A stretch of 20,050 nucleotides of DNA from DATAVB01 sp040414495 (GCA_040414495.1 JBEDUI010000133.1:1-20050); one strand, 5' to 3'; shown: positions 1 to 8,545, counted from the first letter of the stretch. Numbers and translations are program-made. Notes: generated from the sequence alone by a model not told the origin.

Positions 1-2
1 CC

Positions 3-3000
3 GTCGCGACCCAACCGGGCTCCTCCGGGGACCGGGTCGTCGCCGAACGGCAGGCCGATCGGGACGCCCGCGCCGCCCTCGCCCAGGCCGCGGCAGCCGG
101 CTGGAGCGACGCGGTCGAGGCGACCCGAGCGCTGCTCACCGCCGTACAAGCGCCCTCCGTACTCGACCTGCAAGATCGGCTGCCGGATGAATCCTCGGCC
201 GCCGACCGCGGCCGGATCGCGGCGTTGTGGGTAGCCGCCGGGATCATGCACGAACCCGGCCCGGGCTGGCGGAGCAAACGAACCGCCGCCCGTGACATCC
301 GGAAGATGCTGGCCGCGGCCGGGTTGCTGGGCGATCGCCGCTGGCTGCCACTACCGGGGACACCCGGGTTCGCCGACCGCCGGGCCGCCATCCCGGACGA
401 GCTGCGGTGGTTGGTCGAACGGTACGGCCGCCGGAGTGTGCTGGTGGCTCCGCCCCGAGCCGAGGCAGCGGTGGACGATGCCTGGCTGCGGGAGGTGTTG
501 GCCCACCGGTCGTTGCCGCAGTGGATTGGCGCGCAAGCGGTCGTACCGATCAGCGAGGAGGGGTACGGCGTCACGCACGTTGCGCTGCGGCTGCGCGGGG
601 TGGCCTCGCCGATTCCGGTCCAGGTGCAGATCGGCCAGCCGGCCGACCCGGACCACCCCAGCCGCTCGGCGCCGGACCGCAACTCCGAGGCCTACCTGAG
701 CAAGTCCGGCTGGCAGATCACCGTACAACCCGGTGAGCCGGCCCTCGTGCGCCGCGAACTGGTCGGTCAGCTGGCCATGGTGGCTGGCACCGCCATCGCG
801 GCGGCCGCGGCCGGAATCGACCCGCTGGATCCGGACGCGGTCCGCGCGTACCTGCAGGGACTGGCGGCCGCCGGCGAACCGCGGCCCGGCGATCGCAGCT
901 GGCGGATCGCGTACCTGTACGCAATGGCCGACGAGCACCAAAAGGCGCCCGGATGGGTACGCAAATACCAGTTGCGACTGCATATGCGCCAGGACGTGTT
1001 GCCAGCGTGGAATTTGGCCAAACGCAAGGACGGCGCCGACGCACTGGACGAGCTGCCGGACGGGCTGGCCACCGAGATACGGGCGCTCCGGGGTCGCAGC
1101 ACGCGCTGGGGAGCCAGCCCGAAACGGCGGCTGGATGTCGAAGACCTGCTCGCCCGGCTGGCTACCGGTGAGCTGGAGCCCAACCTGGCCGCTCACGTGG
1201 GTGCCCGGCAAATCCACTTTGGACGCGGCCGGGTGGAGCTGGTCACCAAGGCCGGCAACCGAGCCGTGGTGCGGCTGGACGCGGTCCCGTACTCCGGCGT
1301 GGGCGGCGAGATCTTCCAGCTCCCGGTCGGCCGGGATTCCTCGGGGCAGTCGGTGCATGAGTACGCGGTCAGGCTGTTTCACCGGCAGTCGGTGCCCGAC
1401 GCGCTGTTGGCGCTGCACTATCTGCTGGCGCCGGCGATCGTCGACGTCGATACGGTCGCCGGGCAGCCGACCAGCGCAATCGCCACCCTCGGCTCGTTCC
1501 AGCACGGTGTCGGTGCGACCGGCCCGGGGCTGCCGACCACGCCCGACCTGGATCCGACGAGCCCAGGCAACCTGGCCAGACTCGCCGCATTGCACGAGCG
1601 TTCCCAGGGCGCTGTCGGGATGCGGGCCCGCCGGCAGGTGGCCCGGCATCTGCAGGCGATCGCCGCAGCCCTCGTCCCGGACGGCGATCTGGGCCGGCTG
1701 TCGGCCCTGCCGGTGCACCTGCAGGAGCTACTGCGCCCGCACGTCCCGCGGCCCGGCCGGCGGCTGTCTCGCCGCGGCACCGACGACCGCCTGCAGCAGA
1801 TCCGGGAGCGGGTGAACCGGGGCGAGGGCCTTCCCTCGCGGGTGCCCTCGTTCTTCAACCACATGGTGAAGAACGCCACCGCCTCGGTCGTCCAGGCGGT
1901 GACGAGCGTCGGGCTGGCCGTTTACCTGCACGACCCGGCGTTCGACTGGCCCGCGCGGTCACTGTCGTTCCACGTGCCCTGGACGCCGACACAGGTGGTG
2001 TTCGCCGGGCTGGGCGCCGCCGTAACCCTCACGGCCGGGACGTTGAAGGCCATCGCCGATCATCGGGCCAACCATGCGGCCGAGAAATCAGACCTGGATT
2101 ACCGCCGGGTCGAGCAGCGCCGTTCGGCCTGGCGGCAGGACCAGCCGCGAACCGACGCGTTCGGGCAGCTGGCCCGGGAAACGCTGGCCGCGCAGATAGC
2201 GCAACTGCAGGGCCGGGTGGACGACGCCGCCACCGCCCGGGCCCGGATGAGCGCGCTGCTGACCGAGCTGAGCGAGCAGCTGCGGACCGGTCAGCTGGCT
2301 CAGGAACGGATCGAGGCGGCCCTGGCGGCGGTGGCCACCGTCCAGCCGAGCCCGGCGCTGCAGCGCCCGCACCCGGACCGAGATCCCTCGCCGTGGTCGG
2401 TCACGGCCACCACCGGGACAGGGCGCACCCCCGAATACGGCGCCTACGTCAGGATGAATGTCTCGGCCGTGCTCACCAGAGCGCTCGGCACGTTCGCGGT
2501 CTCCGGGCTGGGCGGGAACGCCTGGGTTTTCGCGGGAATCGGCGCGGCGGGCAACCTCTTGGGACTCGTGCTCTCGCCGTTGATCCGCATGACGCTCGAC
2601 TATTGGACCCAGTTCAACATCAGCGCCCATCAGCGGAACCAGTTGGCCAAGTTGGCCCGGCACCAGCGCTTCGCGGAGACGTCGGCAGCGGCCGACCTCG
2701 TCGGCAGGTTCCACGCCGTACCGGGCGTGGAAGACTCGCGGTTCTGGCTCGATGCCATGCACCGGCATATCGCGGGACTGGAGACGGCCGCCGGCAAGCC
2801 GATCAGCGTGACTATCCAGGCACCGGCGCAGGAGTCGGCCGACCGGGTCGACCTCATCCCACCGCCGATGGCACCGCTGCATGAGACCTTGATGGTCGCC
2901 AACACCCTGCAGGCGACCATCGTCCGGTCACCAGCCGAGCTGTCCGCCGTCCTGCCGGGTGTGTTCGGGTACGGCGTGAGCGCACTGTCCCCCGCGAGCC

Positions 3001-6000
3001 CAGCGGTGGCGGCCAACGAAGCGTCCGCGGCGCTCGTTGCAGCGAGCGCGATCATCGCGGCCACCGTCACCGCGCCCACCGACAACCTGGGGGTCCGGGC
3101 CTACTACGCGACGATGCAGCGGCAGCTTTCCCAGCAACACAACGTGCTGATCGAGCAGGACCGGCGTACGTACCAGATCGCGCTCACCCACAAACCGATC
3201 ATCCGTCTGGTCGAACGGATTGCCGCGGCGCTCGACGAGCTCCCGCCGCAGGCCCGGCATTCGATCGAGCTGCTGCTCGATGACAACCTGCGCGGGCGAA
3301 CCGAACAGCAGCTCGGCCGGGCATCGGCGGCAACGACGCCGGGCCGGCTGATCGCCACCTACGTCCCGCACAATCCGGCGCTGGCCCGACGGCCGTCCTG
3401 GCCGGACCGGTTTCAGCGCGATCTGCTCAGCGGCGCTCTGCAGGTCGCCACCGGATACGCGGTCGCGCATCTGTGGCCTGATCTCGCGCCGGCGACGGTC
3501 AAGAAGTTGTCCACTACCGCGATGGCGCAGACCGGCGGCACGGCCTTGACCGGATGGTTCACCAACATGTTCGCGATGCGTACGGCCGCCGAAGGCCAAG
3601 GCATGCAGCTCGCCTTCGACCGGCTGCAGAAGATCCAGACCGAGGCCAAAGCGGTCGACGCGCATGTCGACGAGCTCGCGGGCGATATCGACACGCTGGC
3701 CCGCTCGATCGTCGAGCTGTTGGCCGACCTCGCCAGTCCCGAGACCCGGACGCGGCTGCGGCAGGTCGCGATGTTGCGGGCGGCCGCGGCACGGTCGCAA
3801 GTCCCGGCGCCAATCGCACTCGAGCCCACACAACCGGAATCCGCACAACCGGACTCCACACAACCGGGCGATGCGGAATCCGGGCCTACGAAACCGCAGC
3901 GGCCGGAATTCAAGCGCGCGGATCGGGCCGGGTACCGGGCCGAGGCAACCGGGCAGACCCATGACGAGGCGGTCGCCGCCGCGCAGGCCGCGATCGCCGC
4001 CGAACGGGAATCGATCCTGCCGTGGCTGGATGGTGGGCACGAGCACCTTCCGTTGTGGCAGCTGCAGCTGCAGGAACAGCTGCGGGAGGAAGAGTTGCCG
4101 TTGTTGGTGGACCTGGCCGAGGCCACCGACCGGGTGGCTCGCCTCTCGGCCGACCCGGCGCTGCGTCAGGAGGCCGAGCGGATCGCCCGCGACGAATCGG
4201 CCGGGCCACCGCTGCTGTTCGAAGAGCTGGCGCGCGCTATTCGCACACAGCACGACCGGGCAGCGTCCCTTCGCAGCCAGCAACACCTGTCAGTCTCTGT
4301 TCTCGGCCGGCAGTCCGATTTCGCGGTCGATCTGCTCAGCCCGGCCGCGATCACCGACCTGACCGTCAGGGTGGACGAATCCTCCGGCGGTTTCGACGTC
4401 CCGTCGTTGGCCCGACTCGCCGCCTACTGGCAGCTGATCGCGGACACCCAGCATCGAGCCGCGGTGCCCGAGCTGACCAACATCGACAGCGCCACCACGC
4501 TGCGTTTGCTGCGGATGACCCCGCTGAGCACCGACGCGGTCACCCGACTACTCGGCGAGCAGCACGCGCTCCGGCTGGGACTAGCCATCGCCGACGAACA
4601 CGTCGGGTCGCTGTACGACCACGACACCGACCGCATCTACGCGATAGACGGGATTTCCGGCACCGCGCTGCTAGCGATGGTGGTGCACGAAGACGCACAC
4701 GCCCGGGATGCGATCAGTGGACAGCGGGCACGGGAAGATCGGGCCGAAGCCGCCGAACACCGGCTCTACCACGGCATCGACCTGCTGGCGCAGCAGATGG
4801 AGACACCCATCGAGCGTGTCGTCCCGGCCGAGGATCGGCACCTGCTCACCGGCCCGTACCGGCGCTCGCTCCAGCAGCGCCTGGGCGACCTGTTCACCGA
4901 CCGACGCGTGGTGCCAGCCGACCCACACGACCCGTTGACCGCACTGCTCCGGACCGTAGCCACCAACGTCGCCTGGTACAGCGACGGCAGCGCCCGCCTC
5001 ACCGGTCCAGACGGAGCCGACCACCAACTGGACGCCAGCGAACTGCAGGAGATACGGCAAGCGCACACCGACGGACGCGCCGCAGCGGCGGTCCAGTTAG
5101 CAGCACGGCTCAACAACACCGCCCCGATCGAGGGCGCACTCAACGCCCTGGCCCGACTACAAAATCCCCATGCGCTTCAATTCCGCGCCGACGTACTGCA
5201 ACAAGCCCGCACCGTCCTCACCCGCCGCAACCAACCAGTCGAGCCGCATCGGCTCACCCATGAGGGTGCCCGACTGCTGGACGCGGCAGGAGTGGTCCCA
5301 GCCAACACGCAACCGCCCTTCAAAGAGCTACTCGACATTCCCGACGCAGCCGGCGGCACACCCCGCGACGCGCTGCGGGCCGTGAATCCGGCCGACCTGG
5401 GCGTGCCGGATTTCACCCGCGAGGCGACCGACGCCTATTTCGCCGCCCATCGCGAGGCACGTCCCTGGCTGAAGACCGCCGAATCGGCCGACCCCGATAG
5501 CCGATACGTCATCGCCCTGATTGATCAATCCGAAGGGCACGCGCTGGAACGCCACGAAGGCTATGCGTCGGGGGAAAAGCTCCGGCTTCGCGTGGAGCGG
5601 TTGCAGGACCCGGCCAACACCAATGATGCCTCCAGGCAGAACTCCGACGACGCGTACGTCCAGAACAAAGCTGGCGTATTGAAACGTCATCGCGTCCGTC
5701 GGACGGCGAGCGCGATCAACGATCCTGACGCCTTCGCCATGGCTTGGGCGCGGGCGATCCAACACCCACGAGTACGGGCCGCGCTGACCCGGACCGACCC
5801 GGACGTGTATCCAGATCCCGTGCGGCTTCCGATCAGCGAGCTACTTGGGCCAGCGGGACACCTGTACTGCGAGGGTTACCGACTCAGGCCCATTAACGGC
5901 AGCATGGAAGATGCCTCGCAACGCAGGAGCGCCTGGGTTACGGCCCAAAGGCAGGGTCAGACCACCGCCGAGCCGCCAGCGTCAGACCGAATTGCGACAT

Positions 6001-6104
6001 TCGAGGGCGCAGATATCGTGTATGTCTGCAGAACGAAGCCCGATGGATCAGGCAATTTCATCGTCACGATGTATCTCGATGCAGGAGAACCGGAGGAGGG
6101 CTGA
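3..6104 (+). CDS. Giant polymorphic-toxin-like protein, 5' end outside window
   Basis: The frame is open from base 3 with no stop before 6102-6104, so the gene begins left of the window; the TTG at 225 is not a real start. In-window residue n begins at base 3n, giving 2,033 residues. Hydrophobic segments lie near residues 627-642, 661-683, 819-865, 993-1028 and 1137-1192, each followed by charged, helix-rich sequence. A Pro/Gln-rich linker with a 5-residue repeat lies near 1276-1300. An HExxH motif (HEDAH, residues 1562-1566) recalls zinc metallopeptidases. The last ~180 residues resemble RNase A-like CDI toxins: a HxxxxH motif with His1846 and His1851, and a terminal T-x-Y (Thr2022, Tyr2024). 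The stop overlaps the start of the next gene, a probable immunity gene. Likely role is contact-dependent or secreted antagonism of competitors. The secretion route cannot be told because the N-terminus is missing. Toxin type is inferred; the rest of the chain is unrecognised. Confidence 0.72.
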   Translation, partial: VATQPGSSGDRVVAERQADRDARAALAQAAAAGWSDAVEATRALLTAVQAPSVLDLQDRLPDESSAADRGRIAALWVAAGIMHEPGPGWRSKRTAARDIRKMLAAAGLLGDRRWLPLPGTPGFADRRAAIPDELRWLVERYGRRSVLVAPPRAEAAVDDAWLREVLAHRSLPQWIGAQAVVPISEEGYGVTHVALRLRGVASPIPVQVQIGQPADPDHPSRSAPDRNSEAYLSKSGWQITVQPGEPALVRRELVGQLAMVAGTAIAAAAAGIDPLDPDAVRAYLQGLAAAGEPRPGDRSWRIAYLYAMADEHQKAPGWVRKYQLRLHMRQDVLPAWNLAKRKDGADALDELPDGLATEIRALRGRSTRWGASPKRRLDVEDLLARLATGELEPNLAAHVGARQIHFGRGRVELVTKAGNRAVVRLDAVPYSGVGGEIFQLPVGRDSSGQSVHEYAVRLFHRQSVPDALLALHYLLAPAIVDVDTVAGQPTSAIATLGSFQHGVGATGPGLPTTPDLDPTSPGNLARLAALHERSQGAVGMRARRQVARHLQAIAAALVPDGDLGRLSALPVHLQELLRPHVPRPGRRLSRRGTDDRLQQIRERVNRGEGLPSRVPSFFNHMVKNATASVVQAVTSVGLAVYLHDPAFDWPARSLSFHVPWTPTQVVFAGLGAAVTLTAGTLKAIADHRANHAAEKSDLDYRRVEQRRSAWRQDQPRTDAFGQLARETLAAQIAQLQGRVDDAATARARMSALLTELSEQLRTGQLAQERIEAALAAVATVQPSPALQRPHPDRDPSPWSVTATTGTGRTPEYGAYVRMNVSAVLTRALGTFAVSGLGGNAWVFAGIGAAGNLLGLVLSPLIRMTLDYWTQFNISAHQRNQLAKLARHQRFAETSAAADLVGRFHAVPGVEDSRFWLDAMHRHIAGLETAAGKPISVTIQAPAQESADRVDLIPPPMAPLHETLMVANTLQATIVRSPAELSAVLPGVFGYGVSALSPASPAVAANEASAALVAASAIIAATVTAPTDNLGVRAYYATMQRQLSQQHNVLIEQDRRTYQIALTHKPIIRLVERIAAALDELPPQARHSIELLLDDNLRGRTEQQLGRASAATTPGRLIATYVPHNPALARRPSWPDRFQRDLLSGALQVATGYAVAHLWPDLAPATVKKLSTTAMAQTGGTALTGWFTNMFAMRTAAEGQGMQLAFDRLQKIQTEAKAVDAHVDELAGDIDTLARSIVELLADLASPETRTRLRQVAMLRAAAARSQVPAPIALEPTQPESAQPDSTQPGDAESGPTKPQRPEFKRADRAGYRAEATGQTHDEAVAAAQAAIAAERESILPWLDGGHEHLPLWQLQLQEQLREEELPLLVDLAEATDRVARLSADPALRQEAERIARDESAGPPLLFEELARAIRTQHDRAASLRSQQHLSVSVLGRQSDFAVDLLSPAAITDLTVRVDESSGGFDVPSLARLAAYWQLIADTQHRAAVPELTNIDSATTLRLLRMTPLSTDAVTRLLGEQHALRLGLAIADEHVGSLYDHDTDRIYAIDGISGTALLAMVVHEDAHARDAISGQRAREDRAEAAEHRLYHGIDLLAQQMETPIERVVPAEDRHLLTGPYRRSLQQRLGDLFTDRRVVPADPHDPLTALLRTVATNVAWYSDGSARLTGPDGADHQLDASELQEIRQAHTDGRAAAAVQLAARLNNTAPIEGALNALARLQNPHALQFRADVLQQARTVLTRRNQPVEPHRLTHEGARLLDAAGVVPANTQPPFKELLDIPDAAGGTPRDALRAVNPADLGVPDFTREATDAYFAAHREARPWLKTAESADPDSRYVIALIDQSEGHALERHEGYASGEKLRLRVERLQDPANTNDASRQNSDDAYVQNKAGVLKRHRVRRTASAINDPDAFAMAWARAIQHPRVRAALTRTDPDVYPDPVRLPISELLGPAGHLYCEGYRLRPINGSMEDASQRRSAWVTAQRQGQTTAEPPASDRIATFEGADIVYVCRTKPDGSGNFIVTMYLDAGEPEEG
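3829..3870 (+). repeat. 15-nt tandem repeat, ~2.8 copies, inside toxin gene
   Basis: Two full copies and a partial third copy of a 15-nt unit beginning CACAACCGG run from 3829, 3844 and 3859. They encode a Thr/Ala-Gln-Pro-x-Ser type repeat in a Pro/Gln-rich linker. The linker separates the last hydrophobic and coiled-coil block from the region with the HExxH motif. It is probably a flexible spacer whose length can vary by slippage. Confidence 0.85.
5520..6101 (+). other. Candidate RNase A-like toxin domain (C-terminal tip)
   Basis: This is the exchangeable C-terminal toxin module of the giant protein. It begins near the sequence GHALERHEG and ends with NFIVTMYLD a few residues before the stop. 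The RNase A-like CdiA toxin of Yersinia kristensenii uses, as I recall, a His, an Arg about eleven residues on, and a C-terminal Thr-x-Tyr pair. Here His1851, Arg1861 or Arg1863, Thr2022 and Tyr2024 occupy equivalent places. The central part is longer and less typical than in common family members, so a related but divergent fold is possible. Predicted activity is RNA cleavage in a target cell. Confidence 0.58.
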
Positions 6105-6412
6105 TGCCGAATACCAGACGTTACTGGCTTGAGGATCCCCAAGCGCCATTCGCGACATTCCTCTCGGTGATCTACAACTACCTTAATCCTGAGGCGTACG
6201 ATCTCGAGACCTTGCAACGATTCGTCAAGCGCTCCGACCAACCCAAGGCTGTTCGGTTCAATCTCGAATTTCGCGAGATTATCGTCAACCCAAAGGTTCT
6301 GCCCCAGCACGCATTATTCGAGGCATCGGATTACGAACACGGCAGCGACGAAGCGTTCCTGGCGTGGCTCTGGCGGGAGCTGTATGGCGATGAGCCGCCG
6401 GAACCGTCGTAA
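6104..6412 (+). CDS. Probable cognate immunity protein
   Basis: The ATG at 6104 overlaps the toxin stop codon by one base (TGATG), so the two genes are translationally coupled. The SD-like GGAGGAGG lies about 6 nt upstream, inside the toxin gene. The product has 102 residues, is acidic towards the C-terminus, and has no signal peptide or membrane segment, as expected of a cytoplasmic immunity protein. It carries aromatic-rich stretches (FLSVIYNYL near the N-terminus and FLAWLWRELY near the C-terminus). I counted 127 G/C in the 240 bases from 6121 to 6360, about 53%, well below the roughly 70% of the toxin body. No family is recognised with confidence. The immunity role rests on position, size and overlap. 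Confidence 0.7.
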   Translation: MPNTRRYWLEDPQAPFATFLSVIYNYLNPEAYDLETLQRFVKRSDQPKAVRFNLEFREIIVNPKVLPQHALFEASDYEHGSDEAFLAWLWRELYGDEPPEPS

Positions 6413-6415
6413 TTA

Positions 6416-7138
6416 ATGCAGCTTCCTGCCACCAGCCCCGTACAGACGCTATTTCGTCGATACGATTGTTGCGTGGTTGGCGATGAAACGACTGCGGAGC
6501 CGTTGATTTTCCCGGTCGGACATTATCTCGGGCGGCAGTTTCGCTTACAGCCCAGCGGTTCCCGGGGCGATCTCGGTGTGGTGGAGGACGTTTGCCGAGT
6601 GCGCCGCGGGGCCAACTTCCATTCGCTGACCGGTGAGCAAGCCGCGGTGTGGACGGCGGCGTGTGGCTCGGCGAAGGCGCTGGAGGATGCCATTCCGTGG
6701 AGCCGCCAGTCGATGCTCGCGGCCACGAGCAGTCAGGTTGGCGAGATCGTCGAGGACCTTATCGGCCGGCAATTGCTGGTCGAGGTCAGCCCGGGTACGC
6801 CATCCGCGCGGGATTTCGCCAGCACACACCGGGTCGTGCCGAGCATGTTGGGCCTGGGCAACAGCGCCGACGAGCCGGACATATTCCACATTGGATTCCT
6901 GAATAGCCCGGTGGTTGCGGTCAGCCACGCCATTTACGACCTGTGGTCATGGTCGACAATGGACGGTTGTCTGTGGGATGCCTGCGAGAACGCCTACCAG
7001 GCGGCGCAGCAGGCCGGCATCGCGGCGCCAGCCGACGACCCGAACCAACTGTTGACCGGCTTCCTCGGTGCGCTGCACGCCTTGCTTTACGCCGGCGCGG
7101 CCAGCATTGACATTGATTTTCGACTCGATCTGAACTGA
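6416..7138 (+). CDS. Unknown protein, LIFPVGHYLG family, paralogue 1
   Basis: It starts 3 nt after the immunity gene and encodes up to 240 residues with no signal or membrane segment. It is clearly paralogous to the next gene: both have LIFPVGHYLG near the start, LVEV(S/T)PGTP in the middle and (Y)xLWSW...LWDxC towards the end. The stretch before LVEV looks like a small winged-helix-type helical domain, but this is only an impression. The start is uncertain. The ATG at 6416 has no clear ribosome binding site, and the GTG at 6473 would give an N-terminus closer to that of the paralogue. Its place behind a toxin/immunity pair suggests an accessory, extra immunity or secretion-related role. No function is known to me. 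Confidence 0.75.
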   Translation: MQLPATSPVQTLFRRYDCCVVGDETTAEPLIFPVGHYLGRQFRLQPSGSRGDLGVVEDVCRVRRGANFHSLTGEQAAVWTAACGSAKALEDAIPWSRQSMLAATSSQVGEIVEDLIGRQLLVEVSPGTPSARDFASTHRVVPSMLGLGNSADEPDIFHIGFLNSPVVAVSHAIYDLWSWSTMDGCLWDACENAYQAAQQAGIAAPADDPNQLLTGFLGALHALLYAGAASIDIDFRLDLN

Positions 7139-7189
7139 GGTACCGATGAGCACCGACGTACCGCTGATCTTTCCGGTCGGACATTATCT
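6512..7189 (+). repeat. 17-nt identical direct repeat at 6512-6528 and 7173-7189
   Basis: The block CCGGTCGGACATTATCT occurs identically near the 5' ends of the two paralogous genes and encodes PVGHYL. The surrounding third positions have diverged. The ATTATCT part is unusually AT-rich with non-preferred codons for this genome. It is either a remnant of recent duplication or conversion, or a constrained sequence. Confidence 0.85.
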
Positions 7190-7808
7190 GGGCGCGCTGC
7201 AAAGCGTTCCGGGCGTGGACCGGCATGTGGTGCGGATCGGTTGGGAGACCTACCCGCTGGAGGGCACTGACCAGTTCAGGTTGTGGGCGCTGGCGCACGG
7301 ACTGCCCGAGGGTACGGACATGCAGCCGTGGACGCGGACCACGCTCGAAGGCGCCGCCCGGGCCACCGGCACCTTCGACGCGGCGGCGATTCTGGCGGAC
7401 CTGTTGGCCCGCGATCTCGTGGTCGAGGTGACCCCCGGTACGCCGCAGAGCGTCGAATTGGCTCAGACAATCCGACTGCGCAACCTGCAGGCCGGGTTCG
7501 GCAACAGCCCTGATGCGCCGCTCGAATTCGGTATCGGCCTGGCCGGCGCGCAGCCGATGGTGCGGGTACCGCGGTTCGGCTACGAATTATGGTCATGGGG
7601 ACCGGCTTGCGCCAGCCTGTGGGACGTGTGCCAGATCATGGCCCGCTCCGGGGCCGAGACCGATCCGGGCGATCGCGAGCGCACTGACCCGGTGGCGATT
7701 CTGACCCGTTGCCTGCTGATGATCCAGGTACTGATCGCACATGGCGTGGCGTACCTGGACGAGGCGGCCGAGGACTGGGCCCAGCCGGTGCCGCTCCCCC
7801 GCGTCTGA
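7146..7808 (+). CDS. Unknown protein, LIFPVGHYLG family, paralogue 2
   Basis: The product has 220 residues, starts at an ATG preceded by GAGG at a suitable spacing, and begins 7 nt after the previous stop. It aligns along its length with the preceding gene, sharing LIFPVGHYLG, VEVTPGTP, FG/LGNSPD-type and YELWSW...SLWDVC motifs. No signal peptide, membrane helix or catalytic motif was seen. The two paralogues read as the end of the toxin operon. The gene ends 5 nt before the stop of a gene on the opposite strand, so the two transcription units meet with no room for a terminator. Confidence 0.82.
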   Translation: MSTDVPLIFPVGHYLGALQSVPGVDRHVVRIGWETYPLEGTDQFRLWALAHGLPEGTDMQPWTRTTLEGAARATGTFDAAAILADLLARDLVVEVTPGTPQSVELAQTIRLRNLQAGFGNSPDAPLEFGIGLAGAQPMVRVPRFGYELWSWGPACASLWDVCQIMARSGAETDPGDRERTDPVAILTRCLLMIQVLIAHGVAYLDEAAEDWAQPVPLPRV

Positions 7809-7813
7809 AGGCC

Positions 7814-8461
7814 TTATGACACAAGCGGATCGTCGATCGGAATCCGCTGCGCGATCAACTCCGATTCCCACCGGGCCGAAGCGCCGGCCGGGACCGTCAC
7901 CGTCCACTGTGCGATATCCAGCATCCGGCCAAGCACCGGCCGACGGTATTCCAGCGACGAGGCGAACCGCAGAACCGTCGCGCCCGCGCCCTGCTGCACC
8001 GCACAGGCCGGCAGATCCGGCAGGTCGAACCGCCTCCGCAATTCCTCCGGCTCGGTCAGCACCTTCTGGATAGCACTGGTGTAGCGGTGAAATTGCACGA
8101 CCAATTCGGCGTACGCCAACGCATCCAACGATTCGGGCAGCCTGCGACCCAACTGCGCGAGCTGATCAATATCGTTCAGAAAGATCGGCTCACCTTCACC
8201 CGAAACCGAAACCGGAATCAGGAAGCCGAACCGCTCGGGCTGACCGTGAATGATCAGATCGTCGCGGGTCGCGATGAGGACGTCGGCGACCCAATCGTGC
8301 CGGCTGACCGTCCAGTCGGCCGGCTTCGAACCGGCCGTGAAATGCCGCAGTCCGGTCCGCACCACAACCCCGTCGGGGCGTTCCTGCACGTCCTCGATCT
8401 GCTCCTGTGCCCACAACACATGCCGTTTGATCAGGTCGATAACGACCGTGTTCGGCGTCAT
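7814..8461 (-). CDS. Unknown cytoplasmic protein, 215 residues
   Basis: I place the start at the ATG at 8461 (MTPNTVVIDLIKRHV) because upstream in-frame sequence is low-complexity, Arg-rich and covered by the divergent gene. GAGG lies just before this ATG. The protein has no signal peptide or membrane segment. The first half alternates beta-type stretches (VVVRTGLRHF, DVLIATRDDLII, FGFLIPVSV). A helical middle follows (LAQLGRRLPESLDAL), and the C-terminus again looks beta-rich (WTVTVPAGASARWESELI). No known family is recognised. It is divergent from the small membrane protein at 8546 and shares a control region with it. Its stop faces that of the paralogue pair across 5 nt. Confidence 0.75.
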   Translation of the reverse strand: MTPNTVVIDLIKRHVLWAQEQIEDVQERPDGVVVRTGLRHFTAGSKPADWTVSRHDWVADVLIATRDDLIIHGQPERFGFLIPVSVSGEGEPIFLNDIDQLAQLGRRLPESLDALAYAELVVQFHRYTSAIQKVLTEPEELRRRFDLPDLPACAVQQGAGATVLRFASSLEYRRPVLGRMLDIAQWTVTVPAGASARWESELIAQRIPIDDPLVS

Positions 8462-8496
8462 GACCTCGACCGTACTAGCCCGCACCGGCTCCGAAC

Positions 8497-8523
8497 GGGA
8501 ATGGCAGTTTCCTGCCGGTTCCC
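8497..8523. promoter_or_regulatory. Inverted repeat between divergent genes (operator or hairpin)
   Basis: The arms GGGAA-t-GGCAG and CTGCC-gg-TTCCC flank a 4-nt loop (TTTC). It is ten base pairs with one small asymmetric bulge, in the 84-bp gap between the start codons at 8461 (-) and 8546 (+). It could be a dimeric regulator's operator controlling both genes, or an RNA hairpin in either leader. It covers the alternative ATG at 8501 and so argues for the later GTG start of the + strand gene. Confidence 0.5.
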
Positions 8524-8545
8524 AGTAGCGGTAACCTGCCAGCTC

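Noticed and set aside
225..227. TTG at 225 as the start of the giant protein
   Set aside because: The frame is open and protein-like back to base 3, so the true start is outside the window.
351..1718. Long - strand open frame opposite the toxin gene
   Set aside because: Arg/Gly/Pro/His-rich low-complexity product with no domain; a typical antisense shadow in high-GC DNA. The same holds for the long frames at 2928-4286 (-), 4022-5263 (+), 13897-15801 (-) and 16866-18035 (-).
8087..8545. N-terminal extension of the small membrane protein
   Set aside because: It lies antisense to the 215-residue gene and runs before the membrane anchor; a start at 8546 gives a normal anchored protein.
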